Source: Mactra quadrangularis
Lineage: Eukaryota; Mollusca; Bivalvia; Venerida; Mactridae
DNA: 64,000 bases
Direction of reading: 5' to 3'
Assembly (NCBI GenBank): GCA_025267735.1
Contig: CM046303.1
Location: 45,149,380-45,213,379 of the forward strand
This document shows, in pieces, positions 30,501 through 43,900 of the stretch. The translations under genes were made by a program, and so were the position numbers. The notes under the pieces are model-generated. The model worked only from the letters and a program-made list of their open reading frames with translations, did not search any database and was not told where the DNA came from. Each line of letters starts with the position of its first letter. The stretch's first letter is position 1.

Positions 30501-33500
30501 TTCTTAAATGTTATTATAAGATTTTTTAAACTCACAATATTTGTTAAGAAGGGGCCATCACTTATCGCATTAGTTGTAATGTATGTGTATTGCCAAGGAT
30601 TCTCCACTATTTTGACTTGAAGTATGGTGCTTGCATCCTGAAAGTCTGTTAATGTGGTAGATTAAGAACTTTTTTTCTTATTTTGAAGATTAAACAAATA
30701 GATACTCATTAATAACCTCCAAATTACATGTTTGTTTATATTATAATTATGCCACTATGTGGTTATAGACTGTTCAAATGTTGGAAATGGTATTTGTTCT
30801 GACAATATTTTATTTCAAATCATGATACTTCACATTGCTTTCAGTTTTGTACAACACCATCATTTAAATATCAAAATTGCATTTAAATTATAATGTATTT
30901 CTGGAAATGGCTTTTTATTTATCATTTTTTTGTTTTGTTTTTTACTTGAGTCGTGTACTTCATCATTAGATTTGTGTAATATGTCATAAAATTTTGTGTA
31001 ATACGTCACAAATCGCTATCATTCCATGTAAATATACATTTCTATTTATTGAACTGTTGAGCAGTTCATTTCTATGTATTATATATACAATGTATACCTT
31101 TTTATTATTTGTAAGATTTTTAAATATGCTATATACATGTAGATAAAAAATTTCTGCGAAGTGGATAAATATATTTTAAGGGTATGTTGTTTTTGACATA
31201 TTGTAATGGTATTATAAATACTGTTATAGTATTAATCATCATGCATTCATGGTCATCCATTTAAATGTTTTAACACTTAAACAAACCATTGAAATCATCG
31301 CTTTCTTTTTATTTATTTATATTGAATGTCATAAACCTAAAAAGGGGGATTTCCCCAAGAATATATTTTGATATTGTTACCTAGTCGTGCATTGTGCTAA
31401 CTGTAGTATCTAATCAAATCAATATCCAATCAGTTTTGTGTGTTTTGTCAATGATTATATTTTATTATTTGATAGAACATAGACAGCTGGTATGCTTTAA
31501 TATAAACTATCACTTCTTATATTGTATCTCAAAAGTATTTGGTCATATAGATTCCTCTTTGCTTGGCCCTTTAAGTCCCTTTTTGAGGTCAAAAGAGACT
31601 TCATATATATTTCTCATTTGATATTCTATTCATACATTCCGTCTTGCTAATGTTGGTTAATACATAAATATATGATCATCTGTCAGATAAAGCATATTTT
31701 AGTTTAAACCAAATATGAAATAAATGTAACATCAAATTCTAGATCAACTCGAAACATTACTTTTTACTAAAACACATTATCGTACAATCGATCAATGAAA
31801 CCTTTCGATAACTTCATATTAGTGAATGTAATTAGACGGTTTCTAGTTCTCTTAGTGGGCAACCGTCTTACCAATACTTTCTTTTTTTACATATTAGATT
31901 CGATAATGTGAAAATAGTTCATGCATAGTAGGCCCACAATAACTAAAAGTCGGTGAACGTGCATCAGCCTGAAACTTAGCTCATAAAATGCAATTTCTTT
32001 GTTTCTCCCATACGCTAAAAACAGAGAAACATGGGTATTGGTCATTTACCTCCATACTTATGGTTTTAATACAAAAATACCATTATTGGTATAGTATTCA
32101 TTCAGTTTAAATACATGTTTACATGATGTCTTAATTCATAAATTCTTATGCCAAAGTAATTGTTTAAGTTTTAAGTATTGTAAATTCAATTTTTATCACG
32201 TCATCATCATAACTATATCTACAAATTTGTCAAATTTTTATATGACAATTCATAAACGCTTTAAGTATTTTTGCTGAGATAATTATACATTGTAAGTATT
32301 GAATTGATAATATTTGTAAAGTAATGCCATGTACAATTTGCCTAACAAAATGAATCGGTTCATATAGACTGGGTCCACTCGAAAATCAAGACAAGTTGAG
32401 TGTGTCAAAACTGTACTGGTTAGAGACACTAAATAGGCCAGGTTTGAATTCGGTTTCGTAAAATTGACAATTCTGAAATATGCTTTACTCAAATTTTGTA
32501 TGAGACATTGTCAGTTCGTTTTAGTGGCCATTTCTTGTTATAAAGCATGTAACTATTTGATTTGCAAAGTTAATGAAATTTGAAAACTTTGGCAAGCGTG
32601 TACATTGACTGTCCCTTTTTAGGGTCCTCATTAGGGTCTCCAATCAGTATATTTTATCGATATGTGTATAAACACTGCCACTGTGACAATGTTTTAGAGT
32701 TTGTTTTAAAGCAACATGCAAGAAACATTTTATTATGATACTGTGAACATTTTAACATAATGTATAGCTCTATAATATGTACATAATTTGTTTTGTTTTC
32801 AATTAAGTTATATTGTATGTAAACTTATGCAATTTATGTATTAGATTAAATGTTTATTCTTTGAATATTGTATGTATATATGAAGTTATGAATTAAATTG
32901 TGAAAATGTGTTTGTTTTTTTATAAAATGTGATATATTCAATATGAACAAAAGTTGATCATTAATATATATATATATATATACACGTGTATATAAGATAA
33001 TTAACATATTCGACACTAAATTAGAAGTATTGTGTTTTGAATGGTATTACCATTAACTCCATGATTTAAGTATCAGCTCTTTAGAGAAAAATGTATAAGA
33101 AATCATTTGAATAGTTTACAAACTATAAAGAATTATAGTTTACAATGCTTCAATACCAATTACTTCCCTTTGTGTTTGTCCATAACTATGCATTTACAAA
33201 GTATAACTATTCGATTTTCTTAAACAAGGGGTAAATGTTTAAGTTTGATACATTGTGTTTATCAGATTTACCGTGACTAATATTCTAAGTTTTGATGTAA
33301 TTCATTCTGCTCTTCTGAATTCATTAAATGAAAAGTTCAATTTTTAAGGACAGACTTATTAAAACTTAAATTGTACAAAAACTTTTAACATCAATCTAGT
33401 CAGAGCGTAAACAACTTTGCATTGCTTATAAAAAATAATTAATTTTTTCCAAAATAACCTTTTTATAAATATATTTATGAATAACTAAATTTTACAAATG

Positions 33501-33620
33501 TTCAGCTGTCTTTTGGCTGTCTTGTAGAAAAAAGTGTGGACCTTTGTTTCATCTGAGCACAAAAATGTTTTTAATAAATCAGTTTTAATAGTGATCCAAA
33601 AAGAACCGCCAAATGCATTA
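30500..33620. other. AT-rich region, no gene seen
   Basis: No ORF with domain content and no clear repeat, other than an (AT)n run at about 32962-32980. It could be extended 3' UTR or intergenic DNA. Confidence 0.5.
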
Positions 33621-33626
33621 ATGTTT

Positions 33627-33888
33627 TTTTTAATGGGTTTAACGCCGTGTCAACACAATTTTGTTCATTTTACGGACTCCAGCGCACCTAACCTAGCTTT
33701 CCTGGAACCTTGTCTATAACCAGTACTAACATACCCTTCCACAATGCCGGAAACATCTCCATATACCATATTGATGGAGGAAAATTAACATAATTGTCAA
33801 ATTTTCATGGGATTCGACCACGTACCCCCCTTAGAGAAACGAGATTCCAAATCCCGGTACGCTACCAAATGCGCTATCGACCCGAGTT
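33627..33888 (-). mobile_element. SINE-B copy 3, minus strand
   Basis: It carries the same tail hairpin (TTTAACGCCGTGTCAACACA ... TTTTACGGACTCC) and minus-strand tRNA-like head ending at CTATCGACCCGAG. The T-run at the left is the A-tail. CATTAA flanks both sides (33616-33621 and 33891-33896), a possible short duplication. Confidence 0.82.
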
Positions 33889-33899
33889 ACCATTAACCT

Positions 33900-34520
33900 C
33901 TAATCACTCTCTAAATTCAATGACTGTAACTGCGGCAAGAAAAATCAAAGCACTATAAGTACCTATTTCCATCTATAGATGCAATGGACGTGCATCTGAA
34001 CTACTATGACCAATTCTCTCCGTCTAATGTGTATTTTAAAACTATCAGATTTCTGCAAAAAATCTCTGTATAACAGTGCATTAAAATTATTTTTGCCTGT
34101 CAACGTTCGTTGGATTTTTAACAAATAATATAAGTCTGTCTTATTTTACGTGTGAATGGAGTATAATGTATTGTTTGTCGAGTGTATGCCTCTATTTATT
34201 GTTATAATTTAGTTGATACCATATAAACTATATGTATTTATTAAGCTTTCATAATACTTGTTGTTGTACAAAATATACTTGTTAACATTATGTTAGGATT
34301 TTTAATTGCGACTTATTATAAATAAACAAAATGCTCGTAAAGATCTGTTGTTTTTTTATTTATTCCAATTGAGGAACGTATTTGCAAGTTATACATGACT
34401 GAATGCTTTGGCATAGCTATTGGTTTACTATACTCAATAAGACATGATATTGGACTAGGATTATATTATTGAACGATTTTCAATGATACCATTTTGGAAA
34501 CCAACAATCTTATCATTCCT
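33900..34520. other. intergenic, no recognised element
   Basis: AT-rich. AATAAA at 34320-34325 is followed by a T-run; it might be a distal poly(A) site of the upstream gene. Confidence 0.4.
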
Positions 34521-34521
34521 T

Positions 34522-35095
34522 GTCAGTCAACCTACTCACCCTTCCTGGAAAGGCTAATCTCTGGAATTAGCTGTTAACCAGTTACATGTACTAGAAGTTA
34601 TGCCTCAGTCCCATAAAATCGTGGCTTGTTGCTGACCCGTACGTGCAGTCAGCCGTAGGCCGTGGAAAGCCTTGCATATTAAGGTGACAGAAGGCACATG
34701 TCACAAATAACACACCAGGACGGAGGCGTAGCTGGAAGATATGCAAGTTTAATCAATACTCGGTCACGATTTTATTCACGTTTTGACTTTGAAACTGATA
34801 TGTGTAACCACGGCTCATCTCTCGCACCCTGGTAAAAACGTTACAGTACGAACAGATACGCAAAGTTTGTACGGGTCCTTGCGGAGGTTGATCGCACGGC
34901 GCCCGTACAGTGCTCTCACGGCAATTTTTATGTTTATGGGACTGTAGCTTTACTGGGAGCATACTTTCGTCAGTGACTGCTAACTGCCCAAGCTGATTTA
35001 GAAATCAGTGGTATGATAAGAGTGACCACACATGTAGCAATTAATTCATGGTCAAATTCCATGAAAGTATGCCCTGCCTGGAATCGACACAGTTA
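34522..35095 (-). mobile_element. SINE-A copy 4, degenerate, split by a MITE
   Basis: The left part (34522-34597; TCAGTCAACCTACTCACCCT, AGGCTAATCTCTGG) and the right part (34955-35095; GCATACTTTCGTCAGTGACT, CCATGAAAGTATGCCC) are consecutive pieces of the SINE-A body on minus, as in the copy at 11610. The tRNA head is truncated after GCCCTGCCTGGAATCGACAC. The MITE at 34606-34944 lies between them. Confidence 0.8.
34606..34944. mobile_element. MITE, CAGTCCCATAAA family, copy 2 (nested in SINE-A)
   Basis: It runs from CAGTCCCATAAAATCGTGGC to TTTTATGTTTATGGGACTG and is the inverse of copy 1 at 14352. ACTAGAAG and ACTGGGAG just outside may be a decayed 8-bp target duplication. Confidence 0.82.
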
Positions 35096-35099
35096 GTTT

Positions 35100-37700
35100 A
35101 CGATTTCTTAAATTCTAAATGCAGTATTATTCATCCACTCTCAGACACATAATTAGTTTTTTTATTCATTTAGACAAGCTCCCACGACAAACACTTTGGT
35201 CTGTGATTTTAAACAACTTACCAATTGGCTAGCATGTAACAAAAAGTCATACAAATTTGTTAGCAGAATCATTCTAGGAAATGCAAGTCGCTTCAAGCAA
35301 GAATATCCAGTTACATACGCAGAAACCGAGAGAAAAACGAGTTTATAAATTATCTGCCGTTTTTGCAAGATAAATAATGATTAAATAATAAAAAAACATA
35401 AAATGCTGATTATTCAAGAATGATATTTAATATTTAATGCGTACAAGATGCATTATGTATAGAGTTGCTGGAAGAATCTTAACAACTGTTGCAAAATGTC
35501 AAGGGTGCACAAATAGAGCTAAATGCTACAGACAGGAAATTATTCAATTTTCGAATAAAATCTATTTTGGAAATGTTAATGATGGTAACTATGCATTGCG
35601 CATGTACTAATGCCACCCACACATGCCCTTATACAACCCAATGTAACCCACCACTTTCCCACACTCTAGAACCCTTTTAAATCTATACTATTAAATTTGC
35701 TAGTTTCCTGTTTTGTGGAAGAAACTGCGCAGCTTTGAATAAATCTTTTGTTTGTCGCTGGAGCACCTATATACCGGCATATCAAGTTGACAATTCTTTT
35801 TTGACAAAGCCTCTTGCTATTTGCAAAAACTGCCAAAAATCAACAAAAATAGTGGGTTTTTTTTGTATCTAAAAATAGTTCTAGATAAAACTAAAAATAG
35901 ACACGTCAAACCAAACTCCCCGCAGTGGTTATCTCCCTTTATCAAATCAATAACCACTGCCACCACAAGTAAAATTCGTCCCTCAGAGAGCCGAAAAACT
36001 TTTTTCATCTTTTCTTTTTACAATTCAATATTTTCAATAATTTTAGTCTTCTCTTAGTAAAATATGATGTTCAAAGAACATAAAGATAAAAAAGTTTTAA
36101 GTATCAATTTGTAGAAATAACAAAGCGTGACGTAAGCACTGTGAGAATTTATATAAATAGATAGTATTATTAGCGTCACGTGATTTACGTGGTGGCAGTG
36201 ATTAAGTAGCAAAGCGTGACGTAAGCACTGTGAGGAGTTTGACGTCAAACCGGAAAATCGAGTTTGATTCTCGACGTGAAGTAAAATATTTCTGATCTTT
36301 ACTGAATCGAATGTAATGCCTCTGTCACATGACTGTAACTGCTGTATTATCATGGGGAATCACCCAGAATACGTGCAACCTTCTTGCCATTTTTTGAATA
36401 TTCACCAAGCATGCGTTCTTTGTTCTCGAAATAATACCCATAAACGGCATACTCACCCATGCTTTTTAAATATGCCTGTTTCGAGGAACAGTTTCGAGAA
36501 CTGTCATTACCTAAAGCCCGTGCTTGCACGGGCTCCCATCTAGTCATTATTATTTTTTCAATATTATTATATACCGCATTTGTAAATAGCGCTCTGTTTA
36601 TATTGAATATATGTTTAAAAGCGCTTCACAATTATATGCATAATTAGAAAACACGAGTTTAAATAAAAATGAAAATGAAAAAAACATGAATACAAATGTT
36701 TTGTCTTTTGCTCCAATACTATATAATTCAAAAACACAAATCTTGACTTCTGACAAACTACATTGGACGTTTCTGTATTTCACATAATCGCGCAACTTTG
36801 GCATGGATTTTGCTATAAAAAGCGTGCGCATAAGTGAGTACATTTTGTAATTTTCTACAAGAGGTTTTACTCTTGTAGAGGTTCTTACAAAATGAACTGT
36901 TTATAAATTTATAAAAGAATCAGACTCTCATAAGCTTTTACAAACAGCATTTAGCACCGATGTCGCAAAGTTTGAAAATGTCTCAAGCAGTAGGTTAGCA
37001 CATATTTGTATACAAGCACGTAAATATGACGAAACTAAGAATAACGCTTAATTTTGCAAGAAAACCTTTAATGCGACACAAGTATAGACTATGTGATAAC
37101 TAAATAAAAGTTAGTATTTGAGACAAATTTGTATATTTTATAAACATCAAGACTACTTAAGATATTTAGTACATACTTAACACAAAATAAACAATGTGGA
37201 AGGGACTTGGGCCTCTTAAAGTTCGCACATGTAAATCACACTCCCAAGTCATTAGGGTTTCAGACAATGACACAAGATTCTGTTTGATACATGCGATTTA
37301 TACAAATGTACAATAAGTCTTGCAATTTGAATGCATCCAGGTACAGAGGTATTCATCAAATCAGCGGACATGGGACCTTTCAGACACGCATGAATTCAGA
37401 CAATTCTGGAAACCAAATGAACAGCCAGTGTGGGTCTTACCATGCCATTTTATAGTTACACTGAACGCAGAAATAGTCATAGTCCGAGGTTTACTTAACC
37501 TATGGAGTGGTAAACGGGAGTTGGGGCCAACAATGAAAATGTTCACTTACAATAGCGGATCCTTTCTCTTGATCTATTGTTGATTGGAACTTCTTGATTT
37601 GTCCCTATTTTTGAAGGATGTCCTTACCTTTGAGGTAATTTCATCTTACTAGGACCAACAATATATCACTGGGCGCTTGAATTTATTACATGCTTTCGTA
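35100..37700. other. intergenic, AT-rich
   Basis: No gene was recognised. It contains the 25-bp direct repeat pair at 36121 and 36210. The numerous small ORFs (35489, 35821, 36054, 36316 and others) are on both strands, overlap each other and show no domains. Confidence 0.45.
36121..36234. repeat. 25-bp direct repeat pair with TGACGTAAG cores
   Basis: CAAAGCGTGACGTAAGCACT plus GTGAG occurs identically at 36121-36145 and 36210-36234. The intervening 64 bases include GCGTCACGTGATTTACGTGG, with partly inverted TGACG/CGTCA elements. TGACGTAA resembles a CRE/bZIP site. Confidence 0.6.
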
Positions 37701-37749
37701 AATGCTAGGTGGCGATACCAAAGTGACTGGTTATCCTATCGACCATTGT

Positions 37750-38036
37750 ATTTTTTTATTGAGTTTAACGCCGTGTCAACACAATTTGGGTCATTTTACG
37801 GCGTCCAGCGCACCTAGCCTAGCTTTTCCTCGACCCTTGTCTACAACCAGTACTCACCTACCCTTCTACAAGGTCGGAAACTTCTCAATATATCTTATCA
37901 ATGGAGAAAATTTGACATTTTTGTCCAATTTTCATGGAAGGGTATAACCTCCCCGAGTGGGATTCGAACCCGTACCCCCTTCGGGACACGAGATTTCAAA
38001 TTCCGGCGCGCTACCAACTGCGCCACCGACCCAGGT
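37750..38036 (-). mobile_element. SINE-B copy 4, minus strand, 11-bp target duplication
   Basis: A perfect duplication, TCGACCATTGT, lies at 37739-37749 and 38037-38047. It has a full-length body, a tRNA-like head on minus (box A from plus CTACCAACTGCGCCACCGAC, box B from GGGATTCGAACCCGTACC), the tail hairpin at left and a T-run (A-tail). The plus ORF at 37957 starts inside it and is not a gene. Confidence 0.93.
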
Positions 38037-38047
38037 TCGACCATTGT

Positions 38048-39178
38048 CGAGCGATTACTTTAGTTCGATACTTAACAGGTCACAAGAATGTACTGAGGTA
38101 GGCAATGCAGAACTGGTCAAGCGTTCAAGAGTCATGCAAAGTTCACCAAGGTCGAATATGCCAGTTTCAAGGGATTCAAATAATTCAACACAATTTCAAA
38201 GGAAAGTGATTACGGTGGTTCGAGATTTTGAAATAACCATTCGGTCGTCGTCGGCTAGCATTGTTGATAGGAATAGACATAGGAAACCAAAGAGTGGCCA
38301 ATTTCACTCGATAAGTCGAAGCCAAAATAATGGCGAGCCGACGGGTCGTACCCGACCATATTGTCGTACTAAAACGTGCTTTGATTGAACTGACTAGCCC
38401 ATTACGGTCGTTTACATGTAGCTGGGGTCACGTGGGTTTCAAAGTGATTTGTTCAAGTCGTATAGCAAGAAATAAGCAACAGAATTATAGAAAATATAAT
38501 TTAAATAAGCGTGGTAAAATTCTATACCTGCTCCTTCTTGCTATCAGTCTGAAAATGACGTGTGTTTGAAAAGCAGTATTATCGTGTTTCACTGGTCACG
38601 TGATTGAAAAAATGTGGGAGTTTGTTAACTTCTACAATCCGTACACACGAATTTATAATCATGCTAACATGCAGAACATGTTTTGATTACTAACACAAAC
38701 AGTTGCAGCTATACGCATGCTTTACACATGACAAATACAAAACCGAACGGTTTGATGATATAATCATAATTAGTTGGGTTTTACAGGCGATTCCAGTTGA
38801 GGACTGTGAATTCGAATTTTCTAGTTCCGTGTTCCATTTCCTATCACCATAAATGACTTAGGAATGAAGTCATTATCGGCGTTATCAGAAAAAAAACGCC
38901 TTAACTTTTCGTCTAAAACTCGAACTTTTGAATTCCTTCTCATGCAGACCGTCCGATCAGCACAGACGGTGGCATGTCTGACAACGAATCGATGGATCAT
39001 GGGTTCAAATCCCGGTCGGTTCTTGATATCCGCGCTTGCCTGGTATGCTTTGTGATAACTCCCCATGATTACTATCCCAAATCGTTTCTGTTTTTCGGTA
39101 CGATTATGTGATTTGGCCTTCCAACTTTCCTTTTCTCGGGTGTTGTCCTAGTAAACAATAATTTTATGACAGATATCC
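38048..39178. other. intergenic with a tRNA-like stretch
   Basis: No gene. About 38950-39030 on plus is tRNA-like: GACGGTGGCATGTCTGACAA, then ATGGGTTCAAATCCCGGTCG as box B. It looks like a degraded SINE head rather than a tRNA gene because no closed acceptor stem is visible. Confidence 0.4.
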
Positions 39179-39180
39179 TA

Positions 39181-39548
39181 CAGTACCCACCAAAAGTTTG
39201 AAGACATTTTTAGATTGTAAGACTACTGAATATCTTTATCTAAAATTTGATAACTTTATTTTGAAATGCTTTTTAATTCTGCTTTAATTTTGGTTATCAT
39301 TATAGTTATAACTGAGACTACAAAAATAGCACAAAAGAATTGTTACAGAAAATTATTACCATAAAGATGGTTTTGGGGGCTTATGAAGTCAGACGCTGAA
39401 TCTTATGACGCTGCATTCATGAAATTTGTTTTCATTTTATCTCAAACCATACTTAAATATATTAAATATAATAATTCTACAAAAATAATCATCAAAATCA
39501 AAGAATTGTAGTAAATTCCTTTTGTCTCTAAACTTTTGGAGGGTACTG
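39181..39548. mobile_element. Tc1/mariner-like MITE, copy 1
   Basis: The left end CAGTACCCACCAAAAGTTTG is mirrored by AAACTTTTGGAGGGTACTG on the right. TA precedes the left end. The AT-rich interior closely matches the copy at 46682. TA targeting and the CAGT-type ends suggest Tc1/mariner (inference). Confidence 0.85.
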
Positions 39549-39549
39549 T

Positions 39550-40764
39550 GATTTGCCGTCTTCTATTTATGGTAGTGTTCTTCTTCTATTTTCGGAATAG
39601 GCTTGTTAATTAATCGAACAGGCCGAAAAGCAAGATGGCAGCTGCCTTACATTATGCTTTTTTTTTGACGACGATTAATTTAAACTTTTTTAGAGAGGGG
39701 CACGTACAATTCTTGCATTACTATCAACCTTATATTCCAATAAAAACAATACATGTACTAGTTTTGGAGGCCTTCTCAGCTATTTTCTTTAATTTACACG
39801 TAGTTGCAGCAATTTGCTTACTACTTGCCACCATGATTATTTAGCAATGTCACGTGAGTCTTCCAAGCTCTGCCAAATATTGAGCGGAATGCTCGAAAGA
39901 GTTGAGTATTTCAAATTTAGCAGACCTTCCGTTGTGCAAATCGAAAACCCTACGAGAACATAACCATTTCATAGTCACCTTTCGGTAAAAATTTATTTGA
40001 AATTGTGTTCGACCAAAATATTCTTAAAAAGTTTAGCCGACTAAAATTTTAGTTCTTATTAAGGTCTCCATTAGTTTCCATCTTTTCAAAACCTGTAGGT
40101 ATAATTACAGTTTTATCCAAGTTGTTACCAAACAAAGGGAAACAACTACTAAGTCACTATATTTTTTGAATATTCGAGTTATCTCCCTGACAAAATATAC
40201 AATAATGGACCACAGAACCTTCACTGATACGCATTGTACTAACTAATTCATTACATTATCTATATAAATTAAGGGTTGTGTCGTTTCTCGTTCAGTTAGA
40301 TGAATAATTAAACGCAAAACTTCCCTTACAGTGGCATAAATTAATATATACAAATGCGCATAGCAAACATCGAGTTATAAATGTTGGCCTTATTTACTCT
40401 AAACGACAAATTAAGATAACAAAAATGGTCGTTATCTCTGTCGCTCTGTTCGATTGGCCATACATTGAAATGACACAATCCATATCAGCTTGAGGTTTAA
40501 ACGATTTAGACTCATAAAATAGGCGTGTACTTAAACTGAAAGTCAAACTTATTGCTTTAAATACTTTCGCGGGTACATGTCAAAAAACTTTAAACCTAAA
40601 GGACGTGTCGTGACATTTTTCGTTGTACAGAAAATGGAAATTTAGACTTTAACGTACTTAATGAACGTACATTTCTAAAAAGGTAGAAATAAATGACATA
40701 GTGTACAGGTTATTTTTTGTTAGATTTTTGTTTTAATAATTTAGTGATAGTAAGGGGGAGAAAA
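39550..40764 (+). other. upstream region of the USH1G-like gene
   Basis: It should hold the promoter and 5' UTR. I see no reliable TATA box or initiator. The frame is open back to about 40717, but ATG 40765 is the first ATG in it. Confidence 0.4.
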
Positions 40765-40928
40765 ATGGCGGATAAATTTCATAGGGCGGCCAAAGATGGA
40801 TATCTCGACATTCTAAAGAATGGTAATAGAAAAGAAATGAATACACCAGACGAGGATGGATGTACACCTACAATGCTGGCTGCTGCTCATGGAAACATGG
40901 AAGCTCTTAGAACTATTGTCGCACGCGG
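40765..40928 (+). CDS. USH1G: USH1G-like exon 1: start and first ankyrin repeat
   Basis: The start context is AAAAATGG, a good Kozak-like site. Residues 1-54 end in RTIVARG, and the donor GTAAGT splits the glycine codon (phase 2). Upstream in-frame sequence has no ATG. Confidence 0.93.
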
Positions 40929-43900
40929 GTAAGTCATAGATTTTATTAATTTCAAGTGCTCTGATCTCCGTAAGGTCGTTGAGTGCTTGTCTTTTACCTT
41001 GGTAAAACAATTAGCTTTTTGTTTTTGGGTGTTTTTGTTTATGTGTATTTGAACGCACCATTGTCGTTTGAAGGGTGAGTTGAAGTTTTTTCACAACCCA
41101 ATTTGTTATTTTTCGTTCTACAACCTGTTGGGGGCAAGTTTGAGACAGATGCACCCTAGAACCCGGTTTAAATCCCAAGTGGTAATAGTTTAACCACTGT
41201 TAGTTCCTCTAAGGTTTCTCTTTTTGTTTGTGGAGTCTTTTGAAATGTTTAAAAAAATCCCTTTTTGCTATTTAGTTGTAATGAAGGTCTGTGATTTTGA
41301 CTGTTGCTGTTTATAATATGTTTCCCGACCATTTTTTATGGTCTTTTTATTGTGAACGTTATATCATTTACTCATTGATCTATCGCAGATCACACATAGT
41401 CTAGATCACATAGCGATTCAGTCCGATGTGAATTTCTTATAGGCACAAAATTTCTAAAGTTATCTATAATGATTTTTTATTTATGAATCGTCACACATAG
41501 ATCACATGAAGGTTGAGTCCAATGTGACTGTCACAAAAACACTATATCTATATTTCTAATGGCTCTTGGTGTGCATTCTATTGATGGTATTTCATACATC
41601 GATGAGTCGCCGCAAAACTAGTCTACATCCTTCTTTATTTAAATGTACTTACACTAGTTCTGCGTTGATCTATCGACTTATATTATAAATTATTAAACAA
41701 TGTCGTTTATATTCAAGGACAAAGATGACATTTCATTATGTGAGACTAATTATATACATCGAGGGTTGCCTGCAAGACTGCAGTAAGTGCATTGTGTTAA
41801 AGAGTGAGTTACTACAGTCTTGCGGGCAACACTCGACATGTATATACATTCTATAGTCAAAACAATGAGTCATAGAGAGTTGTAACAGGGTCTGGTATTA
41901 TTGGCTAGCTTGTGTCTCACTGCAGCCCAATGAACTCCCTGTTTGAAGACGATCTGTACCCCTAGAGAAGCCGCCCGGCTAGCTCAGTTGGTAGCACGCA
42001 AGTCTACTGATCGAGGGGTCGTGGGTTCAATTCCCGGGCGGGGCATACTTTCGTAGAGCTTGGTCATGAAATTATTTCTACGGTCATTCTTCCTCCTACC
42101 AAAGATTTTTAATTATGCAGGGCAGTTGTCAGTCACTGACGAAAGTATGCGCTTAGTAGTTGGTTATTAGCTAAATCCAGAGATTTAGCTTTTTCAGGAG
42201 GAGTGAGTAGGTTGCCTGACCGCCGTTATATAACCTATACAATATGTTGCCCCTAACCCTAACCCAAGAAAACAAAAAAAACAACAAAAACAGTACCCCT
42301 AAACGACTATTGTTTCTTTGAAGCTTAAAACTTCGACGATTAAAACTTTCATCAGATAAACTATCGATTTCTTCCAATCTATAAAAATACATTTTGTTAT
42401 GTTGTAACTTGTCTTTTTTTAATCGTCACTTTAAATAAATTCTTCCGCATCCTGACAATTCATGTATGTGAAATACAAACAAATATTCACATAAATTTAT
42501 GCTAATGATATGCAGGTATTCACCCATAGTGTAACTGACCGTATATTGAAATCTGAAAACATGATAAATAAATCTGCATGGTGTTGGTGAACAAACATAA
42601 ATATAAATATAAATACTAGTTATGGTGTCCTTAACTAACCGTAGGGAATAACTTAGTAATAATGACCATTAGTAAAGTTTGATGTTTCTATTGATAAGTG
42701 TTTTATGACAATAACAACAATTAACATTTATTGTCTTGAATGTTTCATTTGGGTTATAAAAAATGATAATCATCATTTATGTTTAAAGTACTTATATAAG
42801 AACAAAGGTAGCCTGGACCACCCCGAACCACAGAATAATATACAAAAATATCATATTACATGTTCGTGCTGTTTATTACATAATAAGTTTTAAGTTTTTT
42901 TTCACATAGTTCAAATAATGATTAGCCCAGTGTTTTATTTAAAAGGTATGCCATTGCTATAAATTTCAACTAAGGATCTCTGGTTGCTAGGTTTACATTC
43001 ATCATTTTGGTTCTCTACCAAGAATTATTCTTAAAAATAACACTTGAATTGAGAACTTTGTGTGTATGAATACTATAAAGTTCTATGGGTGTTTGAGGCT
43101 TGCCAGCACGAGACATAGGTACATAGTTCATTGACTTTGACGCCAAACACCTTTGTTTTTGTGCATTTGTTTTGCCTGTGGTTCTGCACGAAAGGGGTTC
43201 AAGTATGTATTTTATGAAAGTAACGTCAAATGGCCCTTGATATCAACTACTTCCGGGCTTTCATTCGTGATCATGCAGCGTTCTATCTATGTTCATGGGT
43301 CCCTAAGTTATTATTACATAACTACATGTACTATATTGTTATCTATTTTATTTTAACTCTGAAAATAAAAGTCTGAAAAATCCATATTGATAAAAAATAT
43401 CTAGTCTGTGGGAACAACCACTCAGTTGTTATCATAACTAATAATAACAGTAAAAAGCTAGCAAATTTATTTTAAACTATACAGCACATAGTGACATTAC
43501 TTCCGTATCAATTGTTGCTTTTGATAAAAACAGCTTGAGCTGAAATGTTAACTACCAATGTGATCAGTCCCTGCCTTAGGTATGACAAGCAATTTTAATG
43601 TATTGCCACAAAATAAACAAACGTCCATATTAACTTGATTACATTAACATAACCATTCGATGGGTCAACTCGAAACTAGCCTATCTAATTGGTAATAAGG
43701 CTGGGAACAAATAGGCTTGCGTTAAAACATAGAGTTGTCATTTAGATAAAATAAAGGATTGGTACATAGATCATCTATGGTGGCATATTTCTGCCAAAAG
43801 ATAACCACATAACTAACACGTCTTTTAAGTGGTTAACTAGTTATCATAACTAGTTAACCTCTTAAAATAATTAAGTTAAGTGATTAAAAGTTACCATAAC

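Noticed and set aside
32962..32980. Possible regulatory AT tract
   Set aside because: Simple (AT)n microsatellite in AT-rich DNA.
37957..38388. 143-residue ORF on plus strand
   Set aside because: Its first third reads through a SINE-B head and the rest has no recognisable domain or conservation signal.
39635..39844. 69-residue hydrophobic ORF upstream of the USH1G-like gene
   Set aside because: Hydrophobic because of AT-rich codons; no family match and no supporting signal.
42249..42265. Telomere-like CCCTAACCCTAACCC
   Set aside because: Only about 2.5 units and within a SINE-A tail, so more likely a mutated SINE end than an internal telomere.
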